Counted from the first letter of the stretch, positions 11,194-23,487 are shown. The stretch: DNA of 64,000 bases from Ophiobolus disseminans (GCA_010093685.1 MU006221.1:1085491-1149490); one strand, 5' to 3'. Translations and numbers: made by a program. Notes: generated from the sequence alone by a model not told the origin.

Positions 11194-11977
11194 AAGGCGT
11201 ATCGCTCGTATAGGCGGTCACGGTCGGATCCTAAGAATTAGGTCGGGAGTAGGCATGCTTTCGTCAGTTGACGATTGGCTGGCGTGCTCGGCATGGGATG
11301 GCGGAATACTATGATACTGTGTTGAAATGAAATGACCTACCACACTGTGCTTTCTACGCATGTTGCTTTGATCTCATCGTGGTTCAGTACCTCCAAGAAT
11401 GATTGCTGAAAAATGTAAATTCGACGTACAAATGCAATTCCTAGCCATTGGATTGTTTACAAAAGCATACGATATTGAGTCATACCAAAAGCTTGGAACA
11501 CGGGATGTGAATACCACATACAAGAGCATTATTGTGGTGACACACAATACCGGCATACTGCATTTGATACTCTATACAAGGACTTGCAAGACCGCTGCTA
11601 AAACAACAAAGACCAACTGGTTCGCTCCCAAATATTTGTCCTGAGTCACCCAGCTGTCAAGTGCTCTACGATGGCAATTACATACAAAATATCGGAGTGT
11701 TTGTACCGGTAGTCACATGGCCAACGCATCTCTATATTTCTTTTCACTTCATGCAAACAAACATAAGTCCACTGTTTGTATCCACATCTTTTCTCAAAAG
11801 TTTTCCAAGGGTAGGAAGATGTTGGACACCGAGAAGGTGTTATTTTGTGAGAAGAGCCTTGACGTATCTTAACGAAACACGATGGCTTGAATTCAGCCGA
11901 TAAGATGTTGCATCTCGACATCAGTAGTCATACAATCGTCTATTATACCCAGTCTTCTGTTCATTGCGACGGCTAGG
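11194..11977. other. Intergenic, convergent 3' ends
   Basis: Lies between the 3' ends of the thioredoxin (+) and D-amino-acid oxidase (-) genes. AT-rich, with no protein-like frame and no RNA gene recognised. Confidence 0.5.
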
Positions 11978-13236
11978 CTACAGCTTTGCTCTTGGGTTTT
12001 TTGACTGCTGGAGTACCTCCAAAACCAGCTTCTCCGCTTCCCACGCACTCCCCCAACCGCTCTGGTAGCCATACCCGGCATGCCCATAGTTATGAACAAC
12101 CCAGCTTCCTTCAATCTTCTCCTTTTCTACTCTTGGGCCGCCGTTTCTCATCGGACGTAGTCCAACTCCATGCCGGATGATACTCAGCTCATTGACCTTT
12201 CCGGTCTTTGGTGCCAGCGAGGGGCAGAGCTCGATGGAGCGTTGCATGATACGCTGCGCGAGGTTTGGGTCTGGTTGTGACTCCCAAGATCCATGCTGAA
12301 GACACCCGCCTAGAACGGTACCACCGCCCACGGCGCGTTGCATGATGTAGGTGGCTTCGTCGCTCCCATCGTCAGTGCCAGAGGTCGTGGTCATAAAACC
12401 TGGATCATTCCGTACAACCACGACCTGGCCGCGCCCTGGGTACACATTTGCATCCATCACACCTCCGAGCTTGCAGGCCATGAGGCCGGTGCAGTTGACG
12501 ATGACATCGGCTTTGCCGGATGTGTGGTGGCTGGTAGCTTCGGAGATGTGGGAGAGGATACCTCGTTTGAATGTCACGCCGTTCTTGACGCATTGCCCGA
12601 GGATCCAGGGCAGGTAGATGGCGGTGTTGATGCAGACGGATGTGAAGGCTGTGCCAGTGTCGCAGTCTTCTGGAAGTTCAGATCTGGGAAGCACCCTGAA
12701 CTGCGGGAGTGTCAGTAACAAGAAGCACATTCTCAACCCCTGGATCAGGACGTGCAATATAGTTCGTAGTGCCATATAGATAGTGGTATACATACATTGG
12801 GTGCAACATCCTTGAACCATGCATCCTCCTTGCAAAGTTCTTCAAACCACTGGCCCGTCGCAGTACCTGCATCCTTCTTTCTGCCGTAGACTCTTGACTC
12901 CTGGAAATGCACACCAGCTTCTGGGACTTCCCGGACTATCCTTGCAAGCTCTGGCCATGTCGCACTTTCGAATTTCTGCAAGTTGGATCCAGGTTTGCCC
13001 ACAGGCCAGTAGTTTGCACCAGCCCACGGCGAGGCATACTCTATGTCATAGTCGCCGGGCATGTGCTTGCTCACGACTGTGACTCTAATGTTGTCACGCT
13101 TGGAGAGCACCAGCGCAGTCGACAAACCAAGAACTCCAGCACTGGAGTCATGTCAGCGTGTGAGATGGTGAAGCATGCTGGAGTCACGGATCGACCGAGC
13201 TTACCCAACCACGACGACGTTATTCGTGACCGCCAT
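11978..13236 (-). CDS. D-amino-acid oxidase, peroxisomal
   Basis: FAD enzyme oxidising D-amino acids to 2-oxo acids, ammonia and H2O2 (EC 1.4.3.3). Exons 13205-13236, 12796-13141 and 11978-12700 with introns of 63 and 95 nt join to 366 residues, the family size. The first tiny exon carries MAVTNNVVVVG. Splicing completes the Rossmann dinucleotide motif VVVVGAGVLGLSTAL, which proves the first intron. Other family marks are YASPWAGANY near residue 50, PNFRVLPRSEL at the second junction, and the C-terminal VVHNYGHAGYGYQSGWGSA FAD/substrate block. The protein ends AKL, an accepted PTS1 peroxisomal signal, so the H2O2 would be made next to catalase. Two CCAAT boxes (as ATTGG on the plus strand) lie within 110 bp upstream. 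Confidence is high for family and moderate for the exact substrate (D-amino-acid versus D-aspartate oxidase). Confidence 0.92.
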
Positions 13237-14005
13237 TCTGCACCGTTTGAGATGATCCGTGGCATCACAGGCCAAAAGACGGTCTGCTGGCCATTGGTGG
13301 GGTCAACCAGCGTCTCTTCCCCGCTCGCTAATTGGTAGGGCGGACCATCACCGCACACTGAGGGCAAGCACGGGACGAAACGCGTGAGCAACACCTGGCT
13401 TTGTTTACACAGCCTGCCTCTTCAACCTGCGCAACTGCACTCTGCTTAACTCTCTCTACGCGCAACTCCCATAGCGATAGCCTCTCCCCTCCATTTTGCA
13501 CACGCACTGGACCCTGGCGCCGTGGAATTTGCTTCGCTAAAACCCGGGCGAGCTTTCGGCGGGTTGAAGGGACTAGGGAGCTCCGCGAACCGTGACATCA
13601 CCTTTGCTCCGAGGTTCGTAAGGATTTTCCTACCAATCTTGCACCGTCTATTTCTGCCGGCAGAGCTTGCAATCCGTTTCTGACACTATTGTACAGCTCG
13701 CGGAGAGCTCATTGTCCTACCAGGCAGCTGTCTTGCTCTGACTAAGTGATCGTTGTTCTCCTGTCGCTTGGCGCTGCACGCTCGGAAACCTACCACAGCT
13801 CGCGTCACCAACTATTCACGTTCACGTTCACTTCACCGCCGACCATCACCACCGCGAGGTGGCTGGCCAGCTCTGTCCCCTCTTGCAACCTCCACCTCCA
13901 CCGTATAACTGCATGCTTTCTCTCCAATGATCGCGTCACCCCACCTGTGCCTCCCCTTAGTACACCGCCCTCTCCTGTCTCGTGCTTGCAACAACAGCTG
14001 TCCAG
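13237..14005. other. Divergent intergenic region
   Basis: Shared upstream region of the D-amino-acid oxidase (-) and the OTU protease (+). The open frame running through 13746-14005 continues into the OTU gene only by reading through its first intron; its residues are not protein-like. Confidence 0.45.
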
Positions 14006-15076
14006 ATGGCGCCCCGGAAGCAGCGAGCGAACTCACCCGAGTTTCCCGTACTCGACGCGAACGCCCTGTATGCAAGCGAGATTAGGGGCGATGGTGAGCT
14101 TACGTTCTGCAAATTCTTTGACTGAGGCTGACTTTGTGCAAGGCAACTGCCTATTCAACGCCTTATCCGACCAGCTCTATGGCCACCAAGAGATGCATGA
14201 GGTTTTGCGCACGGCCACCATCGAACACATGCGAGACAACGCAGACTTCTACCGCCAGTACATGGCTGTGAACAGTGTGCGGAGAAATCCCAAACGCAAG
14301 ACAGCTGCGATTGCACATACGTGTATCGATACGACGTACTACACCGAGGAGCAGCTGCAACAGCAATTTGAAGAGCATGTCGAGAAGATGGGCCAGCCCG
14401 GCGAGTGGGCCGACAACATGGAAGTCTCCGCCTTTGCATCCGCCCTCAACGTGCATGTCCGCCTCTGGCAGGCCGACTACACCTACCTCTTCTCACCCCG
14501 CCTACACTACGCTTCCAGTGACGACCCCACCGCTGCAGATGATCGGCAGACACTCCACATTGCATACCACGTAAGTTGCACGCAGCTTGTTGCTACTCAT
14601 ATTTACTAACGATGATTCAGACCTGGGAGCATTACTCGTCAGTGCGCAGCCTTACCGGACCCCACACTGGACTCCCTGAAGTGAACGTCATACCTGAGAT
14701 GATCTCCAAGAAGCGCCCGAGTCCTAGTGTAGATGGTGATGATGATGACCAGCATCGACGGGCTCGAAAGCGCCGGTCACCACTGCCACTGTTCGACTCT
14801 GATTCCACACCAGAGGGCACCGAGAGCTCCTCAGACGAGTCAAACGGACCCATGGCCTCGCAACAGTCACAACTGGATATTCCGCCGCCAACCCACGCGG
14901 TCAGGCCACAGAAGCTGACGATCAAGCTCCGCGGCCTCCGTACTACAGACACCTCCGACTCACCCGTGCCATCGCGCACCTCCTCTCCAGCACGCACACC
15001 CGCCCCACCACCCCTGCGGGCTGATTCTGTGACGCCCTCGACGAAGCAGACATTACTGACCACAACAACGTCATAA
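14006..15076 (+). CDS. OTU-family deubiquitinase
   Basis: Cysteine protease that removes ubiquitin, 323 residues. Exons 14006-14093, 14143-14570 and 14621-15076 (introns 49 and 50 nt) join in phase. The first junction rebuilds GDGNCLFNALSDQLYG: Asp29 and Cys32 are the expected catalytic Asp and Cys. NMEVSAFASALNVHVRLWQADY is the middle OTU motif, and the second junction gives IAYH|TWEHYSSVR, where His176 is the catalytic His. An unspliced reading would lose both active-site ends. The sequence is closest in style to OTUD3/OTU3. Residues from about 200 on are disordered, with a D-rich stretch, RRARKRRSP (possible NLS) and Ser/Pro-rich tracts. Likely nuclear or cytosolic. Confidence 0.92.
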
Positions 15077-15524
15077 GCACAACGTTGGACGAACATAGGA
15101 CACGACCGAGATGACGATACCCCATTCCATTACCCTGCATTGCTTGGGCGCATATTCTTCTCTAGTCATGATTTGCATAGCATACGAGCATGGCATGGAT
15201 ACATTGTTGCATTTGCCAGTAAGATGACGGGTGCCAAAGTGCTTGGGCCCACGTCTTGATCATGGCTTTGGCGTTATTGTAGGGCAACGGTTGTCCCTGA
15301 TCTCTTGAGTATATAGATGTAGCTAGAACACAATGACATGCTTTCTTGGTGTTTGGAACATTACGATACTGTACCTCATATAACTTGGATCTGACTCAAC
15401 GTGAAGAAGCATCATATACGTCGTACATTGCTTCATTATCTAAAAACCAAACACAAGCAATGCGCGATCGACAGTCCAAAGACTGACAGCACAACGCCAC
15501 TACCATGCAAAAAGCCAATCCCAT
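15077..15524. other. Intergenic, convergent 3' ends
   Basis: Lies between the 3' ends of the OTU gene (+) and TRS85 (-). No gene seen; probably the two 3' UTRs. Confidence 0.5.
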
Positions 15525-18138
15525 CTATTCAAAGCCCTCCGTCTTGGGATCAACCTGATCTTTCGAGCGCTCCAGCGCCGGACTCAACGGCCCCATATCT
15601 ATCGACGGCGCCGCCGCACCTATTAAGCTCTTCCTATGTAATCGCGGACTCGTATCCAACGTTTCCGTCGCCTCTTCCACCTCAGGGCTCTGCACGCCCT
15701 CGTCATCCTCATCGCGCTCAGCATCGTAGCCCTGGTTCGACAGTCTCAAGCCTAGTATCTGCTGCCGCAAATCATCTACGAAGCGCTGCATATCGGCGAA
15801 CGGTAGCTTGACGCTGTCTTTCCCGCCGGAGAGGTCTTCGACATGGACGTTGTATAGCCGGAGTGCAGAGTCGAGACACTTCTCCGCTTGGAGGGATTTC
15901 TCGAGGCGCCACCAGTGCTCTGCAGCGAGGACGGCCCAGAAAGCAGCTTTGCGTTTCCGGCTGCCGAGTTTGTACGTGCCGACGCCGGTGCGTATGGAGT
16001 AGCACGCTGATATGCGTTCCGTGACGAGCGCGTGGCCAATTGCGCCGACGAGACCTGTTTCGAGTATGCGCGTGGCCCAGCGGGCTGCGTCGTCTGCTGC
16101 AGAGGCACCGCGGAGGCGCAGGAGTTCGAATGAGAGTGCTAGCGTGCGTAAGGCGTAGTAAGGCGCTGCGCTGCGTTGGCGATCGGTGTAGGAGTAGGAT
16201 GCGGCTTCGATCCAGGCGTCGATGTTTTCGGAGCGGGATTTTGCGGAGAGGGGCGCAGGTGCCATGAGGGCGGATAGAGCGGCCATTTCGGCGGCGCCTG
16301 CGTAGTGGCGCCATGCTTTGTCGTTTTGGAAGTCGGTGCGTAGGATGTCGTAGGTGCTGAGGGCGAGCTTCCAGTCGCGGAGCATGAAGCAGAAATCTGC
16401 TAGGCGCCGCATGATGGCCTCGGGTGCGTCGGGGCGGTAGAAGCCTTGGAGGCTGTCGTAGTTGGAGTTGGGGGAGGCGGTTGATGATGAAGAGCTGTTT
16501 CGGGAGCTACCAAAGGGTGTCCATCGTTTGCTGAGGGACATGAAGCGACCTGACAAACCTCGCCGCCGTGAGAGGATCTGCTCGTTCCATGTTGCGACGC
16601 TGCGCTCCATGTTGGGGATGATGGACTGTGTGACTACTTCACGGATGAAGGTGCGCAGACTGCTTACGTCGGAATCGGGTAGGTATGGAGTGGGGTCTGT
16701 CACATCGTCGGTGGTTTCTGTTATCAGTCAGGGTGGATGCTCAAAGAAATCGTGCACTACTTCAAACGGACGTACCTCGTTTCTGGATTTCTGCCAACTC
16801 CTCTGACGCCGACATCCATTCACAAGTTGGTACCCGTACGCTGTCGTCGTCAGAGGGTATGGTAGGGTGGCTCTTCAGCCGCAACAGATGACAATGCAAG
16901 CCAAAATGGCGTTTCATGGAGTCAAAGGTCTGGTTGGACTTGGCTATGTCCCCCGTTTCTTCGTCGTGTATCAGCACATAGTACCGTAAGAAGTCATTTT
17001 CCACCCATTGCGGAAACCGAAGGTCACCATCATGCTGCCTGTTGTACAACCGCCGTAGCTCCTCTATCGGGTGTGGGTTTCGCGAGCTGATGGCTATTAT
17101 CCCAGCAACCGGATGGGAGAATGTCTCATGTGGTACTACAGGCAGCCCGGACAGTAATCGCCGCAAGTAGAGAGTGTGGAACGGCGAGGATGTGCTCTCG
17201 GCCGGTGGCGCAAGATCCCCCTTGTTCAAGTAGTCGGACACAGGATCGTGGCGGCTGAACTCTGAATACTGCAAGTGCCGGTCTACAACCTCTTCGATCT
17301 GGGCGACATCCCCGCCTGTCCGCCTTGTCCTCCGTGTTGAACTCGAAGACGTCCTCTGACCTGAACCTGCATCTACCTTCAGATCCGGATATGCATCGTC
17401 TACCGCAATGAAGCGCACGCCGAAGTCTTCCCAGCTCTTGCTCGCGCCGATGCTGTCCCGTATTGTGACTTTTCCAGGAACCGACTCTCCAAACGGTCTC
17501 AGGAGCTGCAACAAGCCCCCTTCTATGCCCTTTCCCCGCACCAGCTCTTCAGTTTGCGCATCTGCCAAGACCGCAATATGCGGCACGAAAGCCCTCTGGA
17601 TAAGCGTCCTATGCTCGTCCGAGACTCCCGGCGGTAGGCTGCTAGGTGTCCCTGTCCCACCCAATCTTGATCCTGGCGAAAAGACTGATCCAGGTACCGC
17701 GGTGGCCGTCGGCGTCGCGGTACCGGAGCTGGGCCGTGAAGTAGAGGTGCTTCTAGTGGACTCGAACAGCTTGGACAAGCTCGGGTTGGATCTGCGGAAC
17801 GGGAGAGAGGCGAGAGACGAGGCTGGCGATGCGCGCTGTTTGGGCAATATCATCGAGGCCTCCAGGTCGGCTGGGTACTTTGGGGGCTTCGGCGTGGCAT
17901 CTTGCGGTGGCGTCATGAGAGGCTTGGGCGATGCGCCCGCGGGGACTGGGATGGGCGCAAACTTGGTGAGACTGTCGGCATGTATGCTGAGTCTAGCGAT
18001 ATCAGCTTCGGCGGCGGTAATCCGTGGTTTGCGTGTGCGCGGCTTGTTTGCAGGCTGGACCAGCTGCAATGTTGCGTGACGTTGCTCGCTGGGCTTGCGG
18101 CCGCTGTGCCTTCTGACTGGACGAAATGCGGCATTCAT
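15525..18138 (-). CDS. TRS85: TRAPPIII subunit TRS85 (TRAPPC8-like)
   Basis: Subunit that directs the TRAPP Rab-GEF complex to autophagy and Golgi traffic. Exons 16776-18138 and 15525-16717, with a 58-nt intron (GTACGT, CTGACTGATAACAG), join in phase to 851 residues. The N-terminal ~160 residues are disordered. The diagnostic TRAPPC8 block starts near residue 185 (HRTLIQRAFVPHIAVLAD, LLRPFGESVPGKVTIRDS, DFGVRFIAVDD). Other marks are RRLLSGLPVVPHETFSHPVAGI and, after the intron, VVTQSIIPNMERSVATWNEQI with a C-terminal TPR-like helical part (FMLRDWKLALSTYDILRTDFQNDKAWRHYAGAAEM). It is divergent from the CCA1-TTI2 gene with only 132 bp between start codons. Confidence 0.9.
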
Positions 18139-18270
18139 TCATCACCCACATCTCTCTACACTATTTGCCAAACTGCACAGTCAGAGTCACTCCTTTATTA
18201 GCATATATCGATTCCTACAGCTGGCAGGGCCCCTCACATGCTCTGACGCACGTCATTTCGACTCATATGG
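18139..18270. promoter_or_regulatory. Compact bidirectional promoter
   Basis: The 132 bp between the start codons of TRS85 (-) and the long form of CCA1-TTI2 (+). It must hold at least part of both promoters. No specific factor site is called. Confidence 0.4.
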
Positions 18271-21200
18271 ATGCCTGTGACTCGCGCCTGCCGTATTTGT
18301 TCACCGCGAACATTTTCTCTACTACACAAACGTGACTTGTATTTACCGATCCTCTCACGGCGGAACCTGCATTTCGGTACTCTAAGGGCCCTCTCATTCT
18401 CTCATCTCACCCAACAACACATGCCAAAACGAGATTCTCGACTTTCTTCCACTCAACGCCCAAAACGGAGAAAGGTTGAGACAGTATCCATTCGGCACAT
18501 ACAACCATACGCCACCATGGCTTCGAAAAAGGGCTCAGATGTTCAGCTTGAATTAACAGAAGTCGAGTCCAACCTACGACAACTTCTCCTAGATGTCGCT
18601 GCTTACATCGATGATGCGCCGGCAAGGGAGGACATAACTGGCGTGAAGGTACCCGAGGCGCTTGCCAAAGAAAAGACTGTTTTGCGATGGACGGGTGGGT
18701 GGGTTCGGGACAAGCTGCTTGAAGTGGGAAGTCATGATATTGACCTAGCCATCAACAAGATGACCGGCGAGCATTTTGGCCTAAAGATGCAAGAATACCT
18801 GCGGATCCCAGGTAATGCAGAGAAGCATGGACTTATCGACAAAAATGACAAGTCGAGCGCAAAGGATAAGAGCAAAAAGATCGCGCCCGGGCTTCACAAG
18901 ATCGAAGCGAATCCGGAGAAATCAAAGAACCTGGAGACTGCGACTACGAAGATCATGGGTGTCGATCTGGACCTTGTCAACCTCAGGAAAGAAACCTACA
19001 ACGAAGTCTCACGCAATCCGCAGATGGAGTTTGGCACGGCAGAGGAGGATGCGATGCGACGTGATGCTACCGTCAACGCCATGTTTTACAACCTCCATAC
19101 TTGCGAGGTGGAAGACTTCACAAATCAAGGATTCGACGATATGGCTGCCAAAATAATCCGCACTCCCCTCGAGCCCACGCAAACTTTCAAGGACGACCCT
19201 CTTCGTATTCTTCGCCTGATACGGTTCGCAAGTCGGCTGGACTATGTCATTGAGTCGGAGACAGCAAAGGCTATGGGCGATCCAGAAATCCAAGAAGTGT
19301 TGAAGATCAAAATCAGCCGAGAACGAGTCGGAATCGAGCTCGAAAAGATGCTCAAAGGTCCACGGCCACGCATGGCCTTGGAATTCATTGATCGCTTCGG
19401 TCTGTACAGGACAGTCTTTACAGATCCGACAAGGTCACTGCCTTCTGATCCAGACACTACGCTTTTCCAACCAGCTTACGACTTTGTCGAGTCAATCATT
19501 GCAGGTACAGCGGATGTCCCTGAAGCTATACGAGACATCCTCCTTCGTGACGCGGATGAGAAGTACCTAGCCTGGATTTGTGCTACAGTAATGCCCTGGG
19601 CTGATGCGCCAACCGTACCTCATCCTAAGCCTCTGCAACGACCTTTTTTTTCTGCGTACCTCGTCGCTCGTGAGGGCTTCAAGGCTCCGAACAGAGTTTG
19701 CGATGTCATTGCATCTTCACTGAGCAACAGCGAAGAGATCCGCACTATTGTGGCGCAGTGTGCAAAGGGCCTTCGCCGGCCAGATACCGTGAATCAAGCA
19801 AATGACTGTACCGCTCGAGATACGTTGGGTATGGCTATACGCCGCTGGGGTCCGACTTGGAGGACGCAAGTGCTCTTCAACTTGGTGTACGAGGTCGTGC
19901 TTGGACGGGTTTCCAAAGAAGGTCAGTACACTTGTCGTGCTTTTTTACATGGAACTCATGCTAATCCAATGTAGAGCTCTTGAAGTTCTATGCAATATTC
20001 CTCACCCGCCTCAGTAAACTCAACATCCTTGATGTGGATACCTTCAAGCCGCTCCTGAAAGGCACAGACCTCGCGAAAGCTCTTGGAATCGAACCTGGTC
20101 CGTGGATGAAGGACGCTCTAGACGTCGTCATGGCATGGCAACTTCGCAACCCAGGCTCGACAGATGCTACTGCTGCCATTGAAGCAGTAAAGGCTTCCCG
20201 AGACGAGAAGACTGACAGTGAGCTACCCTCCCGCCTCGCGTCGCACTTCCTTCAGCTTACCATTCCACCTTTCTTCCCACAGAATAAGCCTGCCAGCGAT
20301 GCACTTGAAGCTTCGCGGCAGCCGGCACCCTGGAAGGATCCTGGAGCCCAATATGCCTTGGACCTACTAAGTTGGTGTATCGGTGCGTTGAGTCGGAAAG
20401 AAATTGAAGCACGATGGCATTTGCTGGTTCCTCCAATCTTGAAGATGGTGGACGACGTGGATGCTACCTGGAAAGCAAGAGGATGCCATTATCTCGGCCA
20501 ATTGCTTGAGAGTTTACGCGCGTCCATTTCCCACGATGCAGCTTCGCAGCAGGCAACAATGAAGCAGACTCCTTCAGAATTCCTGCGCCGTACTGGGTAC
20601 CACAATGTCTTCGCCGAAGCGCTTCTCCCAATGTTCACATACATACCATCCCTGACACCAGAGCTTGAGGCTGTGTTTCTGTTTAAGGAACTGTTCCCCG
20701 CTCTTACAACACTAGCCTTGCTCCTTCCCGTCGAAAGTAGCAAAGGCGAGACGAGAACCCAATTTCTGGACAAGATACTACGCGAAGGCATACTCTCACC
20801 CCTTGCACATTTCCCCACACCGTCAACTTACCCCGAGCTCGCTACTGTTGTCGTATCAAATCTCCAAGTCGTGCTAGGTCACATGGGCATCGAGTCGGTC
20901 AAGCACCTTCCTAGTATCATACCGCTACTGTCGAATATCCTCCAAGAGCCATTCATCGTCAGTCACCGGGCTCTCACAGTGTCTACGCTGGCTGCCTTGC
21001 AGGCGATTATGCTGAATGCATGGCCTAGGATCCCAGGCCATCGGGGCGCAATCATGATGGGGCTGAGCCTGTGCTGGGGTAGATGCGTGGATGAAGACGT
21101 GTCCACCCAACAACATGTCGGAGAAGTGAAAGAGGCGTTACCGGACACAGTTGCCATGCTCGATACAGTGATGCATGCCGTGGAGGAGTCTGAATTGAGA

Positions 21201-21290
21201 GAGCAGTGGCAGTACGAAAAGCGAGATCTCGTTGAAACGTCGCCGTTGTACGAGGGGTTGTTCGAGGGATGTAAGAATTCCAAGGCTTAG
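18271..21290 (+). CDS. CCA1: tRNA CCA-adding enzyme fused to TTI2-like domain
   Basis: Exons 18271-19921 and 19975-21290, with a 53-nt intron (GTCAGT..CTAAT..TAG), give 988 residues without a stop. Residues ~90-620 are a class II tRNA nucleotidyltransferase, which adds CCA to tRNA 3' ends: WTGGWVRDKLLEVGSHDIDL (catalytic D156/D158), the AMRRDATVNAMFYNL motif, DDPLRILRLIRFASRL, and the C-terminal GTDLAKALGIEPGPWM. Residues ~630-988 resemble TTI2 of the TEL2-TTI1-TTI2 complex, which matures PI3K-like kinases: FLRRTGYHNVFAEALLPM, IPSLTPE, and ALQAIMLNAWPRI..HRG. Three in-frame ATGs (residues 1, 51, 83) could give mitochondrial, nuclear and cytosolic forms. Residues 1-50 are basic and presequence-like, and PKRRKVE after Met51 looks like an NLS. 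The CCA1 part is near certain; the TTI2 assignment is from motif memory. Confidence 0.88.
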
Positions 21291-22547
21291 TATACTCGGT
21301 GTCGCAGGCAGTAGTCTTGAGATATGGTTACAAAAAACTACTACTTTTACACCGGCGTGTCATAATAGGTGGACCGCAGTTTTGCCATGTGACAGCCTGC
21401 AGCTCTGGGAAATCCTACGACATGCAGGCTGACGACACTGACAGGGCGGACACCTGTCTCAATTGGCGCGGGGTCAAGTTCTTACCAGCGCATGTGAAGA
21501 CAGCCTTGGGCGGCAGTTTGATCCGTTACCCCTGCTTTATACTGGCATTCGCAAGATATCATCACGACAAGTGCAAGCGAGTGAATCGTTGCGTCACTAC
21601 ATACATCCCCTGCCCATACCTTCACATGCGATAAGGTACTCCAGAAATTTAAGAAAACTGCCAGATCTACACAGGCTGTACCCAACGCGCTCGGGAATCG
21701 TGCGACACAGCCTCCCGTCTCAGGACGTGTTCGTGAGCATGCGAGCAGTTGGTAGTGCCGCCAAGCATCACCGTCGCGGGCCGCACACCCCTGCAGTGGC
21801 GCAAACGCCCAATTGGGTGACGGCCGCGCGTCGCGTGCTGTTGAGACGATCTGGCTCGTGGCACTATCGACGGGCTGGTTCTGTAGCTTCTTTCCTATGT
21901 ACCACGATTGCAGAGATTTTCACGATAGTATTGGAAAACTTCAGATGGCGGGCTATTCTCGTCAGCTGTAAGCTGCCGGGGCTGAGGGAGGCATCGAAGT
22001 GCAGGAGGGCTGTGGTTTCGAAACGGCTGGCCTATCACGTGTGGCGCATCACGCTATTTCGGTTCGCGGTGTCGCTTCTGCAGCGTTCGAGTTCCCGTGA
22101 ATGGCAGGGGCCAGCCTTGCTGTCACAGTTCACGGGAGACTGCGTTGTGAGGACATGGCTCGGCAATGCGCTCGCGGCAAAGGAGTGGCGCAGTGAGGAC
22201 GCAGGGCGATGGCGGAATACTCGGGCGCTTCTGCATGCATCAAAGGTAATGTATGCCGTATCTTGCTGTGCCGGTTTCGTGGTGGAGATCTGGGGGTTGA
22301 TTGCCCGAGCTCAGCCACCGGGCAGGGTGCCAAGCTCGTTTGGTGCTAGGTCGGATGCGCCCCTTCCCCGAGGATGTCACTTACAATTCCTCTCTGCCGC
22401 GCCCGACTTCTGCTTGCCATTGCTTGTCTCTCCGACACGTCTCTCTGGGCCCGCGATACCACCGTCCAGGACACTTTCTGACCGGGCACGGAAGAGCTTG
22501 TTCGTGCAGACAGCTCCGTGCTAGGAACAAGAGACAGGCCCCGGACT
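21291..22547. other. Intergenic with an unexplained long open frame
   Basis: Between CCA1-TTI2 and the four-TM gene, both plus strand. One frame stays open from 21463 to 22524 (first ATG at 21739, 261 residues). Its residues are rich in Arg, Ser, Trp and Cys with no recognisable motif, so I do not call it a gene. The last part is presumably the leader of the gene at 22548. Confidence 0.35.
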
Positions 22548-23487
22548 ATGGCTAGAGCCTACATCGCGCCCTCAACACCTTTCTCCTCCACCACCACCAC
22601 GTGTCTCGCCCGCCCTGAATCAAACGCACCGCGACCCACATCGCCTCCTCCTCCAGCGCCATACAAGACCTCGAAGCCGCCCATCGCACCTTTGTTCCCC
22701 AAGGCACAGGGCTACGGTGGATACACGCTGCAGAGGCTCCCTGCACATCTGAGCGCTCGCATGCCTCTCGAGCTGTCCATCGTGCCGCGGGCGCATTGGC
22801 TCAGCAGGGTCCGATCATGTCTGCGCCTCCTGATCATCGTCCTCAGCGGCGCCGTCGTGTGCATGCTGGTGCACACGCTGGAGATAAAGCGCGGTAACAG
22901 GTACCTGGACCTGCGGAGCGGCGAGCTGCCCATGACATGGCCCGCCCACACCAACCTCGCACCCACCATTGTTCTCCTCGCAATCGCTGCCGCAAACTTC
23001 CTCGCGTCCGTCGCCATTCTGTCCCTCTCGCTCAAGCGCTCCTTCCGCCGCCCGATCCGCTCGCGTGACGCATACCGCATCATTGCAGGCAGCTTTGGTG
23101 TCATACTGTGGATCACCGCCATTGTCGTCTTCCACCTGCTCGACAAGGCCAGCAAAGCCAGCCTGGGGCGATACTCTTGCACCAACAAGAACGTGCTGAG
23201 CAATGGACGTTATCAGTACCGCGCCGTCTGCGAGGAACAGGTCAGTCTCTGACACTCACCGTCACACGCAACAACTACTAACATCATACCAGGGAGTCGC
23301 CTTCTACACCGCTATCGGCGCCGCATGTGCGGAGACCCTCACACTCATGACCCTCGCCATGTCCGCCTACCGCTCCGCAAAGAGCCAGCCCTCCCCACCC
23401 ATGCTCCAGCTGCGCGACAAGAAGCACTCCATTAGTTCTGGCACTCAATCCTGGCAGCCGCGGAAACGCTCTCCCTCGACGCTCTAA
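22548..23487 (+). CDS. Four-TM membrane protein, fungal-specific
   Basis: Exons 22548-23240 and 23293-23487 with a 52-nt intron (GTCAGT..CTACTAAC..CAG) encode 295 residues. The start is the first ATG in frame (MARAYIAPST); the frame is open upstream without an ATG. Residues 1-85 are Pro/Ser/Thr-rich and presumably cytosolic. Four hydrophobic segments follow at about 92-111, 140-162, 178-198 and 232-256, with a short loop holding two Cys between TM3 and TM4. The last TM starts exactly after the intron. The layout resembles MARVEL-type fungal membrane proteins, but I see no diagnostic motif. The C-terminal tail is basic and Ser-rich. Confidence 0.8.
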
